DNA from: Paramyrothecium sp. XJ0827
Taxonomy: Eukaryota > Ascomycota > Sordariomycetes > Hypocreales > Stachybotryaceae
DNA length: 64,000 nt
Reading direction: 5' to 3'
NCBI GenBank assembly: GCA_020881915.1
Contig: JAJFPB010000005.1
Span: 434,001 to 498,000 of the forward strand
The notes under the pieces are model-generated. The model made no database searches, was not told the DNA's origin, and saw only the letters and a list, made by a program, of their open reading frames with translations. The position numbers were made by a program, and so were the translations under genes. Of this stretch, positions 1-11,168 are shown piece after piece (the stretch's first letter is position 1; each line of letters begins with the position of its first letter).

Positions 1-973
1 TCAAGCCCCTGAGGCTTTCGATCGGGGCTCATAATTGAGGAATCCTGGAGAGATAAGACAGCAAGGAGTTGGAAAAACTAGACGAAGCACGGCTGCTTGC
101 CAGCCTATCTTCGAGAGGATGTCTGAAGAAGGGAGAAATAGGGAGAGATCGCAGGATGATTCGAGAGAGACGTACGTATGAGATACTAGTTGAAGAGCGT
201 TGTATAGAGCAGTAAAGAACATGCAACATGTCACTTTTGAAAGTCGGTCGTTTTGTCCTGCCGTGTCGACAGTCATAAGACTTATAGTCCTGTTCAAGCG
301 CGAAAAGCGTGGTGCTGGGATGATCAAAGGCTCTTTAGCTCCAACTTGTGTCCTCCCCAGTCTCCGTTTGCGTGCTGGTTTCCCATCCACCCTGTAGCTA
401 CTTGCAGTGGCCTGGAGGACACTTCCGGTGATATTGCTTAGACCGAGCCCACCCACAAGTTACACATCTAGGGTTTTCTGTCAGGTTGACAATACTCTAC
501 AGGACAGTGCGGTGTTACTCGGAAGCCACGATGTTGAGCCGGACACCCTCCCCCCTACCCAACGACCCCGGAAGCCTGGTGGGGGCCGTTGGTTGCCTGC
601 GCATAGTTTCCTTGGCATCACCAGACCAGGCTGACGCGTTCTTTGCGGGCTGCTGCAATCGTCAATGCACCTCTCAGGCGGTAGATGGAAAGGGGGGCCA
701 CTGATAACTTCTTACCCGGCTGGCCTAGCCGTTAGTGCACTTCTCAAATCTTATCTTACAGAGAACCGGGGGGATCTATCTTTATCGTCACCAAGCTGCA
801 CGTTGTCCTCCCGATTTGGCTCTCCTTGCACCGACTGGACTAAAGTCACTATTGTAGGATATGCCGAGACATGGACTGGCATGCTAATACAATAGTTGTT
901 GACCTCTTGTTTATTGCCTTGCCAATTTATCCTCTTACGAGCCATTGAAAACAAGAAACTGGTGTCATCTTCA
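1..973. other. Left edge, no supported gene
   Basis: An open frame runs on the minus strand from 456 to the window edge, but its translation has no domain, signal peptide or composition that I recognise, and it is open in a compositionally mixed stretch. I cannot tell an edge-truncated exon from chance. The stretch also serves as upstream sequence of the cupin gene that starts at 974. Confidence 0.3.
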
Positions 974-1862
974 ATGTCGCCCTCAGATGTTCAACTAGTG
1001 CAATACAGTGGAAATGACCCTGTAGTCGAAGTGTGAGTTGTCTTAGTTCATTCGAAACCCCTTGTTACCAGTCACATAATTGATAAGCGTCTTGTGGTTG
1101 AGCTAGCTTTTGTTGTCTAATTGCATGCTCTCCTTCTTAGACTCAAAGGCGCCGTTAGCGCTCGCCTTCTCCATCACCCAGAGCGATCATTCGCCATTGA
1201 AGTGAAGCTTGATCTGGTTCGAGGCGCTGAGTTCTTCAATCGATTACCACCAGTGCACTTCCACGTGCAGGAGGAGTATATCGAAGCAACTCACGGTAGT
1301 CTCGGCCTTGAGATTGAGGGTAAAGAGCGGATCCTGACGCCTGCCGACGGCCGCTTTGACATCAAACCTTACGTCAACCACCGATCTTATCCGATCCCCA
1401 TGACACAGCAGGAGAACGGTAACACCGTCGTCAAATTCTTGCTCTCAGGTGCCAAGACTAAGAGCAACTTTGAATTGAATCCTGTATTCTTCGAAAATTG
1501 GTACAAGTATCAAGATGATGTGGTACTAAACAACAAAAGCATTGATCTGGTGCAAGTATTTTGCGTACGTATCTTGAGACGCTCCGCTACCATCGAACTG
1601 TCCTACTTCCTGCTGACAACAAGCTTTCCCGTAGATGTTCGATGCAGGTGGCACATACATGTCGCTGCCTTGGTGGGTGCCCTTTGGACAGACTATTTCT
1701 ATCGGCTTAGGCGTCGTGGTTGGAAGGTATTTGGGGAGTGGGCTGCTGGGATACCAACCATTTTATCGTAAATGGACATCGGACTGGGGACTGGCTTGCC
1801 AAAAGATGGAATCTAGTGTCTTCCAGAGACGATTTGCTGACCGTCACGAAGCGGAGGAGTAG
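974..1862 (+). CDS. Cupin-fold protein with C-terminal hydrophobic segment
   Basis: Three exons, 974-1032, 1141-1555 and 1635-1862, join in frame to 233 residues. All introns are GT-AG. The middle exon has the feel of a RmlC-like cupin barrel: an HFHVQEEYIE stretch followed by a Gly-containing strand and a PYVNH/YPIP turn, as in sugar-isomerase-like or small metal-binding cupins. The C-terminal exon carries a hydrophobic, Gly-rich segment (WWVPFGQTISIGLGVVVGRY) that could be one membrane helix, followed by a charged tail. Such single-domain cupins occur as accessory genes in fungal metabolite clusters, where their roles are mostly unknown. It converges on the SDR at 1975-3194, only 112 bp away. 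The cupin assignment is moderately sure. No reaction is proposed. Confidence 0.75.
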
Positions 1863-1974
1863 TCTGAGTTCTACTTGAAATGTAATTGGCTCTTTATTTG
1901 TAAATGATTGCCCCAAACTTTGAAACTCTGCTGGCTAGATCATACGATATCCATGAAGTTTTGGACAGCAGTCA

Positions 1975-3194
1975 CTATGAGCCAACCGCTTCCAGGATGC
2001 GCTGAGGATCAATGAAAGAGATTTCCTCTAATGTTTCTTTCCACAGCTGCTGCGCCACCCTTGTACCCTGGTCCGAATATATGATTGGTGCCATTCTAGC
2101 ATGCGTGATCATTAGCGAGGGCTTGTGAAGACATAGTTGGGCTGAAGCAACTATCAGATGGCACGAGAAGGAGTTAGGCATTAAAAGACGATGTATGCGT
2201 AGAATGAATGAACTTATCAAAGGAGTGGAAGAAATCAGGGGGAAAAAACTTACGGCACAAGCTTTTGGAAGGAAAGAAATTGCCCGTGCGCTTCCTCTCC
2301 GCGTTTGACTATGGCATCCGTCATCATACGCGCACCAACAGCGGAGCTATTGGCGAAGAGTCTCTGAATACGTTGCACAAACTTCCCAGCAACTGTGTCG
2401 TTTATGTCGCGGTTGAATTGTGAATCATGGATGGCACCGGGCGATGCACCATTGATAATGGCCACTTCGACCGGCACACGCTCCGCCAGGCCCGCGATGA
2501 GAAACTGCCCCAGGAGCTTCGAGACCATCATTCGGTCAACAGCGTTGTAGTCTTTGATGGGCGCATCGAGCGCCTTGATGATTCCGCTCTCGTCCACGTG
2601 CGGGACAAGATTGAACTTTGCCCACGAGGACACCTCGGACGACGTGAAGGTTATACGGGTCGGCGCGGGCTGGGCAGTTCTTTTAGCCTTTGCAATGGGA
2701 AGAAGGAGGAAAGCCAGCAGGGCTGTGGATAGGTAATTAACTTGTATAATTTCGTCATGGCCAGTTCGCTCGTTCATGACCTGTTTGGCTGTGCAGATGC
2801 CAGCGTTGAGTACGACAAAGTCAAGGCGCTCGAGATTGGCATTGGCCCGCTGGGCAAAAGCGGTTACGGACTCATACACATCGAGGTCCAGCGTCCAGAC
2901 TTCGATAACGAGATTGGCCGTGTCTCGCGCTGACGAGCTTCTCAAATCCTCAGCGGCAGCCTCGCCTTTCTCCTTACTTCGCACAGCAAGAATGAGCCTG
3001 CTGAGGCCGAGATCTAGCAGCTGCCGAGCAGTCTCGAGGCCGATGCCACAGTTCGAGCCGGTCACAATGGCTGTTTTCCCAGAGAGGTCGACACCTTGGA
3101 CAGGTTCGGGTTTGAACCTGAGCTGCTGGCGCAAGTAATGAAGAAATCCTGCTTGTTTCTCCGGGGTGATGTCAAAAGACGGTGCGGGCATCAT
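1975..3194 (-). CDS. Short-chain dehydrogenase/reductase, catalytic Tyr apparently lost
   Basis: Two exons, 3194-2254 and 2095-1975, give 353 residues. The second exon begins inside the KLVPMAPIIYS segment and ends ...RILEAVGS. The Rossmann motif TGSNCGIG lies at residues 45-52, NAG at 130-132, and a Ser pair near 185. This is the large retinol-dehydrogenase-like SDR type common in fungal clusters. The active-site element that should read YxxSK reads M222-M-V-S-K226, from ATG ATG GTC in the DNA, so the general-acid Tyr is missing at the expected place. A Tyr does occur six residues earlier (DYNAVDRMM), but that is not the normal spacing. The fold and cofactor site look intact, so this may be a noncanonical or inactive SDR rather than a pseudogene. 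It is divergent from the FAD oxidase at 4301. Confidence 0.88.
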
Positions 3195-3867
3195 TACTCC
3201 AGACCCAGGTTGGGTAGAGATGGGCTAAGCCTCTGGTCTGTGGTCTTTGTGCTGTGAACAAGCGTGCCGACAAGGAAATGGCCAGTTTGCAGGGGCTGAA
3301 AGAGTCTTCGCTGAGAGCCAACTTCAGCTGAGGACAGGCCACTCGCAGAAAAGTCCTTCAGAATGAGAGCTGCAAAACTACCCCCGTAAGGTTTGTAGGC
3401 AAAGCTTGCGCGTATGGCCTCGCCATTGTGCAGCGGCTCACTCAGGTGAATCGGCCTGCTGTGGTACACGGCTATCTTGTGTTCCTCCTGTCGACCAGGG
3501 TGTGCGCGAAGCAAGCTGCTCGCACGGCGTGCATCGGAACAGTCTAGGCCTTATGGTGATATGAGAATATAATCTAGGTTGGAACAATTGTTGAGGGAAT
3601 TCATGCAATGCGACAGTAAAACTTGCAGTTCAAGCGGGCAGAGTAAACCAACTGCATGGCCGTTTCAATAATCAGACCACAGCCCGCAGCCCCCACCTCC
3701 CGTCCCGCCCCACCGTGTCCTCGATTATGCAGTGTAGCCCGATGCAATTAATGCTTATTACCCGGTGCCCGAGTTGCGTGCGGCACACACAGGCGAACTG
3801 CTGTATGAGGCACAGACGTTATGGCTCCACATACTATCGCCAATGGCAAGGCCTTCAGGCCGGAACA

Positions 3868-3957
3868 GATGGGGGGTTTGAAATCTTGAGGGACCCGGAG
3901 GGATGGGTGCAGCCAGTGGAGCGGCATCTAAACTTAGGTTAGTGCTTATTGACGTGT
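3868..3957 (+). repeat. Diverged repeat, copy A (promoter block)
   Basis: This stretch shares long runs with 16491-16582: acccggaggga, then ggagcggc, then aacttaggtt, then gtgct and tgac. The similarity continues loosely to a TATA-like element in both copies (4085 here, 16672 there). It lies in the divergent promoter between the SDR and the FAD oxidase. The alignment was made by eye, so no identity figure is given. Confidence 0.6.
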
Positions 3958-4084
3958 GATGAATGCGTTATTCACACGGGAAGGGTTCCGGAAGGATCCC
4001 GAGACTCCGCCCGATGCAACACTTCTGGTAACCACAATTATTTCATCTTCGCCGTCAGGAGGGTGGAGGGTTGTAATTACTACC

Positions 4085-4093
4085 TATATAAAG
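4085..4093 (+). promoter_or_regulatory. Candidate TATA box of the FAD oxidase gene
   Basis: TATATAAAG sits about 210 nt upstream of the ATG at 4301, in the otherwise gene-free stretch 3195-4300. It would imply a 5' leader of about 180 nt. This is a sequence match only; there is no transcript evidence. Confidence 0.45.
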
Positions 4094-4300
4094 GCGCCCG
4101 AGTTTGTGGGTCTCACATGGAGGAGTGGCGAACGGAACTGGGCTGCAGACAGTAGGCGTCGTTTGGTGGAGCATAACGCAAGAGGTGGATGAAGTATCCG
4201 ATGTAGAGGTCTATAACTTGATTACGATGGGATCACTCCTGCTTCACATGGCTAAGAGTCGCGAAGGTGAACCGAGCGGCCCAAGTCCCTAATCCCGCCA

Positions 4301-6042
4301 ATGGTCCGCCCCTTTTCACTGCTCCCTCATGGGGCGTTCTTGTGTAGCGCCGTTTCGGTACTCTGCTCCCTGGCACCAGAGAAAGACTTCACCTCGTTCG
4401 GTCGATCACTGCAGCTTTCTGCGACCGATGTCCGTGCTCTTCAAGACGAGTTCGCTGCGGCTAAGGACTATCACGCCATTGTTGGTGTTGCCTGCCGCAC
4501 CGCCAATGCAACCCTGGGACCAGCTCAGTTGGAACACGGCCATGGCCTGGCATACGAGAATTGGTCCCAAACGTGTTGGGAAACGCCACGCTGCACCGTC
4601 GTTCCACGAGACGCGGCCGACGTTTCGACGACGCTCCGCATTGTGAGATTTTTCGGTACCAAGTTTGCGGTCCGTAGTGGAGGACACTCGCCCAACCCCG
4701 GGTGGTCCAGCATCAGGAGCCACGAAGGCATCTTGGTCGACCTGCAACGTCTCAACAATGTCGTCGTCGTGACTGAGTCTGGCTCTGTATCCAAGCCCTA
4801 CGTGAGCGTCGGGTCCGGAGCACGATGGGGTGAAGTTTACTCTGCCTTAGATGCTTCCGGCACGGATGCAGTTGTTGTCGGCGCGCGCTTGCCTCCAGTC
4901 GGAGTTGGAGGCTCTCTCCTCGGCGGTGGTTTCTCGCATATCTCGCCACGATTTGGCCTCGCGGCTGACAATGTGCGCAGCTTTGAAGTTGTGCTAGCCA
5001 ACGGAACCATTGTCAACGCGAACAATATCGATGACACAAAAGACCTCTTTTGGGCCCTGAAGGGCGGCGGCCCCAACTTTGGCATTGTCACTCGCTACGA
5101 TCTGGACACGGTCAAGACTGCGGTCCAAGCTTGGGTCCAGGTCAACGTATACCTGCCTGGGCAGGCCCTGGCTGTCTTGGCGGCTTTTAACGCTTGGCAG
5201 GTCGGCGGCGCGTCCGACACTAGATCTAATATCGAAATCAACATATCGCTTGACTTTATCGCCATAGTCTTCATCTACACGGAGCCTGTGTCGGAGGCTC
5301 CAGCTGCCTTTGCTAACTTCTTCTCATCCAACGGAGTCCAACCCGTCCAGGTTGCTTTAGTGGGCACTAACACCACATACAATCAGCTGAGCCAAATTAT
5401 TGGAAGCACAGAATCACCTGTCCCGGCACGGTGAGCTCCCTACCGCTCCTGAAAACCATTTGTGTGCGCTGACTGACTATGTGGCTCAGGCGTGATTACA
5501 GGGGATGCAGCACTCGTGTCAATGCGGGCCTCACACAGTCTGTGTACACGTTCTGGCTGAAAAAGGCACTTGCTGTTCGCGAGGCGACAGGAGCAAACCA
5601 GACGTTTGTCCTCCAGCACGTTGGGCCACAGCTGGTTCAACGAGGCGTCAGTAAAGGCGGCAACCCTTTGAATATTCCGCGAGGTGCCCAGCAATGTGAG
5701 TGTTGAGTATTTCCGGAAGTGAAAATCATATGTAACTGACTTCCTTGAGGGTGGACTACCATAGCGCAATGGACAGACGCCACAGATGATGATTTAGTCA
5801 GATCCACATCGATTGAGACCACAAAAGAGTGGCATAGACTAGCTACCGCAAAGGGCTTGAGCCTTCCGTTCATCTACATGAACGACGCGTCGCGGGACCA
5901 GGACCCGTTGTCATCGTATGGCCCAGCGAACTTAGCCAGGCTGAGAAGGATTTCTGTGGCATACGACCCGACACAGATATTCCAAACTCTCCAGAACGGA
6001 GGATTCAAATTGTCCAAGGCAAAAGGCGGGATAGCACAGTGA
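4301..6042 (+). CDS. Secreted FAD-linked oxidoreductase, BBE-like (copy A)
   Basis: Three exons, 4301-5430, 5502-5695 and 5765-6042, give 533 residues, the usual length of fungal berberine-bridge-enzyme-like oxidases. A hydrophobic N-terminus (residues 7-25) looks like a signal peptide. The FAD-binding (PCMH) domain has RSGGHS at 125-130, with His129 the expected 8-alpha-histidyl FAD attachment site. The Cys used for a second FAD link in bicovalent members is not seen: the segment reads VGVGGSLLGGGFSHIS. The C-terminal BBE domain is clear (YMNDASRDQDPL, then SYGPANLARL, then YDPTQIFQTLQNGGFKL). The family oxidises alcohols or makes C-C and C-O ring closures using O2. It faces copy B (6417-8102) tail to tail with 374 bp between the stops. 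The substrate is unknown. Confidence 0.93.
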
Positions 6043-6416
6043 AGACTTCTTGAGTGATCTGGGCAGCAGTGGGAAAAGAGGTCTGGTAGGAACCTAATGT
6101 CCAGAGACACAGGGAGTCTGCATCACATGCATTTCGCGTTCTCCTTCACAGCCAGCCAGCCAGCCAGTAGGAGTGGCTGTGCAATAGCTAAAGTCAGCAG
6201 AGTCAATTTCTCGGGTACCTTTGATTGTAGCTGTCACGTCAGGGGCATTCTTTTGTAAAGAGGTAGGGGTTTAGCTTGTAGGACGTACAATCTATGAAGC
6301 TTCATACTTCATCCCGGCTAAATCAGATTGCTTCAGGCAAGATAGGCTGCCAAAATGTACGAAATTCTCGTGCGAACAAAAACCCCCAACGACGCTGGCC
6401 TATACGTTCTCTAACG

Positions 6417-8102
6417 TTATGTCCGCCGCTTCGGTATCTTCTGTCCACCCGGAACCAACCTGTCAAAGACCAGCTGTGGGTCGTACCTGCGTTGCACGGC
6501 TTGCAATCGCGCCACATTTCTGGACCCGTATGACTGGATAACGGGTTGTTCCTCATTGGCGTCGTTCATGAACAGGTAGTCTATCTTACCCCCTGTAGCC
6601 GCCGCAGCCATCCCAACCCTAGCCCACATGCTCCTCACAGCGGAGCGAGCCTTGGCATCATCGGTAGGGTTGAACCAACCGCCCGAAACGGACCACCATG
6701 TCTGGTCGACAGCCTCCAAACCCAGTGCATTCCCGGTTCCGTCGTTACTCGCACGCCCTGCCAACACCGCACTAGCACTAATGGGTTGCACCGCAGCAAT
6801 CAGCGAGCCTGACTGCAACGAGGCCATTTCTGCAATTTCGGGCGCTGTCGTGAAGATTGTCGCAAGCTCGGTGTACAGGGATGCGCTCGGCTTGAAGCCT
6901 TGAACGTGCCAAGTCCAACGAGGGAGGTCTGCCGGTGGGAACATGGCCATTGCTTGATGCAGCGACATGAAACCCGTTTGCTCAAACAGGGGTTTGAGTC
7001 TGTAGAATGGTGCATAAGGCTCTGGGCGCTCCACCGGTTGAAGGTAGATTAGGGTCAAAACCAGGGTTCCATTGGTGGGGACCAAGTTGATGATGAGATT
7101 GGCGTATGGATCTTTGTTTGGCGTCGTCTGGTATTCGTGCAGTGCCTGGAGCAGGGCCGACGTCTGGCCGACGGCAAAGACCTGCATGCCACCCCAGGTT
7201 TGGTAGCTTGGGTACGTCTTGAACTTGAAGCGGGTGACGATTCCTGCGATTGCGCAGCGTGAGTACTTGTAACCTCTGCCAATCACAGCTCCAGTGGTGG
7301 AAGAGAAGCGAGAAGAGACGGGTTCAAACAAACCGAAATTATTAGACCCCCCTTTGAGCGCCCAGAATAGATCAGGCTGAGACTTGACATTGGCCTCCAC
7401 TATTCTCCCATTAGGGAGAACGACCTTCACGAGAAGCATCAGAGCGTATACTCATCAGACCGGATATGTACGTACCTCGTAGCTGACAACGTTGTCACAC
7501 GCCAGGCCGTGGAGGTCCGTCAAATAGGAGAGGCCACTGCCAAGCGTGAGGCCGCCCACACCCACATTCATGACTCTGCCTCCAACAAGTGTCTGATTGT
7601 ATTTATCAAGCTCTGTGTATACAGCGTCCCATCGCGCCCCAGGTCCAATAGTGGCAAGCTTAGTATTGTCATTGTACGTGACCTTGTTCAGTCTGGCCAA
7701 TGAAATCAGTACGCCCGTCTCGATAGCAGCATCAAAAGGATTCGGAGAGTGGCCTCCAGAACGGATGGCAAATTTGACATTGTTCTTGACAAGTTTTCTG
7801 ACCAAGATTGCAACGTCGGCGGTCGATGCTGGCTCCGTCACGCAGGATGCGTTATGCCACGCAGTTCCCGACCAGTTCTCCTCGGTCAGGCGGACGTAAG
7901 CAGATTCCGAGGGCAATGTAACAACGGAGGGACCCAAGAGACTTTTGAGCTTCGCACAGGCGGTTGCGGCAGCTATACCCTCTTCACAACCGGAAGATTG
8001 TGAAGATGGAGAGGGCTGGGGATCGAGGATGGTGGCTGTGACCGGTCTGCCACCATGAAGGAGCACCCTCCATGCTGCGATGATAAGTGTAGTTGCAATC
8101 AT
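6417..8102 (-). CDS. Secreted FAD-linked oxidoreductase, BBE-like (copy B)
   Basis: Three exons, 8102-7476, 7424-7334 and 7243-6417, give 514 residues. The second intron is 90 nt, so it reads through in frame and would inflate an unspliced model. The start at 8102 was chosen because a hydrophobic signal-like segment follows it directly (IATTLIIAAWRVLL); an upstream in-frame ATG exists at 8150. RSGGHS places the FAD-linking His at residue 118, and no second linking Cys is visible in VGVGGLTLGSGLSYL. The BBE domain ends with YLFMNDANEEQPVIQSYG and YDPQLVFDRLVPGGQKI. It belongs to the same family as copy A but is well diverged, so the pair is not a recent duplication. Both are probably cluster tailoring oxidases. 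Confidence 0.93.
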
Positions 8103-9095
8103 GTTTGCGAGGTTTCCAGAACGGGAAGTTAGCGCCGGAACTCTGCACAAGTAATACCGTGGATTTCTCTAGGCAGAGCCTTGCGAGCTTCGTTTAGCAG
8201 CGCTTTTGTGAGTAGTCTACTACTGGATGAGGAGATCCGAAAGGACAGAGGTTTTGTATCATGCTCTGGAGCGCTTAGACCAATACTACAGGGTAAACCA
8301 TATGACAGTGAGTGTCTACAACTGCGCCCTCAATCGAAGACGACTGACAATGGCGGGCGCTCGCTGAAGTTTGGGCTTGGTTTGCAGGTGGCGAAGGATC
8401 AAGATTGTCCCAATATGGACGTACCAAGGGGCGACATGTTGATGTCTATGTCAAGGTGTTCTAAGCCATGGCCTGTACATGGGTAACGTGGCTGCAGTGT
8501 CTTCCCATCTTTTGTCTTCATGTGTTAGCTCATCAGAACTCCCGTCTTCCGCAGCTGATTATCTGTTGCTTATGCTACCCATCTGCACTTTGTCGTTCGT
8601 TGGTCACATTCATTCTCTTTTGGGTCCATGCCTGGGAATAAATGCCTCAGGATACGCAAATACACAGTCATTAGTTCATGAGGCTGAGCGCGAGGACCAA
8701 GTTGTTTGCATGGATAGAAACACCCCACCACCAAGTATCAAGTTTCCTCCATTTGTTGCGTGGGAAGCCGTTGTATCGCCTCAGATATCTTAGCCGAGCG
8801 CTCCACTTTCGGCCAAGGCGCACAGGTTTGTGTAGCACCTTACAACCGGGCTACCTGTAAGGTGGCATTGAACAAAAACAGGGTGCATTGAGCCCCCAAA
8901 CGCAAGGATATGTTTCCGCGAGTGATACTCGATCCTCTCCTCTCCCATCTACCTGTAGCTAGAGTTTAATGTTGGTTTTCGAAAGATCCCTTCGTCTTAA
9001 CCCTATTCTGTGCTGGTGCAGGAGGAATAAAAAGCCTATCCAAAATCAAATCTCGTGTGTCTGGTGACTTAACTTTGTCGTACTTTTCATTCAAG
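8103..9095. other. Divergent intergenic stretch
   Basis: Short open frames occur on both strands, but none has a recognisable domain or a continuation across plausible splice sites. The stretch separates FAD oxidase B (minus) from the rhodopsin-domain gene (plus) and must contain both promoters. I see no clear TATA box or palindromic operator. Confidence 0.5.
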
Positions 9096-10489
9096 ATGTC
9101 TTTGAACTTTGTTCCCGGATCGTTGCCACCACCGGAAGATCATCAAGTAGCTTTGCCGGCTACGTGGTGGACTTGTTACAGCGTCGCAACTGCCTTTATC
9201 CTCCTCCGAGCCTGGGCCCGGACATCGAAACGAAGCTTAGGCCTCCATGATGCGTGTATGGCTCTCGCCTGGGTACGTAACCTGTCTCCCTTTCGAATGC
9301 TGCAACTCGCTCTGTTACCATGACTTCAAGCGAGCCCATCCTCGGTTTTTTGCTGATATGGTGATGACATAGTTGTGCTTCACAGCGGATGCAGTCTTGC
9401 GTATGTTTCGTTTCCCATTCGAGATTTCCAGATGCAACGGACCAAAAAGTTGCTATAGTAGCTGATGAAACTGCAGTTAATTACATCGCCGCGACTGGTA
9501 GAACTCAGCATGCGGTGTATTTGATCATAGCGGGCGGCATCCCAGCACTGAACAAGGTGATAGAATTGTACCTCGTTGTGCTCGCCGTCGGTATATTCCT
9601 CACTGGATTGGGCAAGATTTCTATTGGCATCACAATCCTCCGCATCATAGGTACTACGTCTAAAGCACAGAGCTGGGCTGTATGGGTAGTCATGTTCCTA
9701 AGCGTTGCCACATGTTTCATCGACTTTGGTGTGAGTATCTTCAGGTGTGGGAAGCCCACGAACGCATGGAGCGTTGAGAAATGGTCAACGATAAAGTGTA
9801 TCGACCTCGACGTCCAGGCGGACATCAACACCTTCGCCAATAGCGTCCAGGTCTTCGCCGACTTTGCGTTTTCCATCATTCCCATGTACATCGTACATAG
9901 TCTACGCATGCCACGGCGCAAGCGGTGGTTCCTCATCATTGCGCTTGGGTTGACACTTCTAACCGGCATCGCTGGCACCCTCAAGACGGTTGCGACTTCG
10001 AGGATGGACCACCAAGATCTTAGCTACGCCATCTTCCCCTCGCTAGTATGGTTCGCTATTGAGTCTATGCTTATCTTCGTCTGCGGTACGGTGCCCTCAC
10101 TTTACCCCTTGTACGAACGCTATATCAAGCATCGGCGCATGGGCTACGGCTCGGAGGGATCATCGGGCAAGACCTGGTACGCCACATACCTCTCGGGTGA
10201 GCGGAACGGCTTGTCCAAGAGCTCGAAACAATCTACTGCGGACTCATGGGCCAAAGACGGCCTTGAGAATGCGGTGAACACATCCAATGTTGGTGCTACG
10301 AGAATGATGCATGGTGCGCCTGATGGGAGCACTGTGGAGCTTGTACCGTTGCCCAACAACACACATGCCAGCAATCTTGTTACCGCTATGGGGCATCCTC
10401 ATGACGAAAATGTAGGAGGAAACGATTCGCAAATTAAGGTGGTTCGTGAGATCAGTGTTAAGACAAGCCACAACGGCCTTTCGAGGTAA
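9096..10489 (+). CDS. Fungal rhodopsin-domain integral membrane protein
   Basis: The first exon is 9096-9272, with the donor directly after the codons for MALAW. The main exon runs to 10489. The join is uncertain: an acceptor at about 9384 keeps the frame, while an acceptor after 9372 plus a very short extra intron gives a more hydrophobic joint. The body has about seven hydrophobic helices and fits the fungal rhodopsin domain family (SAT4/Pth11-like): LYLVVLAVGIFLTGLGKISI, then CGKPTNAW, then an aqueous loop KCIDLDVQADINTFANSVQV, then IFPSLVWFAIESMLIFVCG. A hydrophilic tail of about 100 residues follows. Members include putative receptors and cluster-associated membrane proteins; the biochemical role is generally unknown. 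It may sense or transport the cluster product, which is an inference from position only. Confidence 0.82.
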
Positions 10490-11168
10490 ATTGTTACCGA
10501 GGAAACTGTCCATCTCGACCTGTTCTTGAGTCTTGTAAATAGTGTTATTTCACCTACGTTCGAGGAGGGCCTTGAAAGCCGGATGTCAAGATACAAGAAG
10601 AAGCCTGCACAGCGACTTGGCACGCTCTACAATTGTTGCTAGAAGCACAAGTTCTCACGGGGCTAGTTGAGTCATGCGTTTAGAGTAATTGGACAGGCGG
10701 CCTGCTCATTTAAACCTCCTTAAAATATGTCTGGACTCTCCTTGAGGCGTAAATACCGATTTTGGTCTTTCTCAATTTGTCCTATAAGAATGAGCTGTGA
10801 CCGCAGGGAGTAGTTATGTGTAGGGAAAGGCTACGACGCATTACGGGTTGGGGCCTGACTAGTCGTAGTATGGATAGATGGGAGCTCTTTTCTCCTGTTG
10901 GGGGGTGTGTAGAAAAAGCATGTGCTTCCCAGCGAGCGGCTGAGGCATACAACAGCTATCCCCGTTTACCCCAAAACCAGTATATTTTAGGGTAAGGATG
11001 CCCAGAGCCTGCTGCAACATTGACTGGGCTCCGGACCTGCGAATTTCGCCTCCTCACAAATCTTGCCATTTCCAGATCTGGAATACCAAGCGCACTGCTT
11101 CGCCGGTCTAATATAGACAGCGGCAAGAAGAAGAGAGAACGAAGCAATACTCAAAGAGAAAAATAGGA
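10490..11168. other. Intergenic, no gene seen
   Basis: This stretch holds the 3' region of the rhodopsin-domain gene and the promoter of the polytopic membrane gene. No open frame here resembles a protein, and no repeat longer than a few bases is apparent. Confidence 0.5.

Noticed and set aside
1..456. 151-codon minus-strand frame at the left edge
   Set aside because: No domain, signal or splice context; may be chance or an exon cut by the window edge.
3194..3514. 106-codon minus-strand frame immediately upstream of the SDR
   Set aside because: No resemblance to any family; the SDR has a normal N-terminus at 3194, so this is probably leader or promoter.
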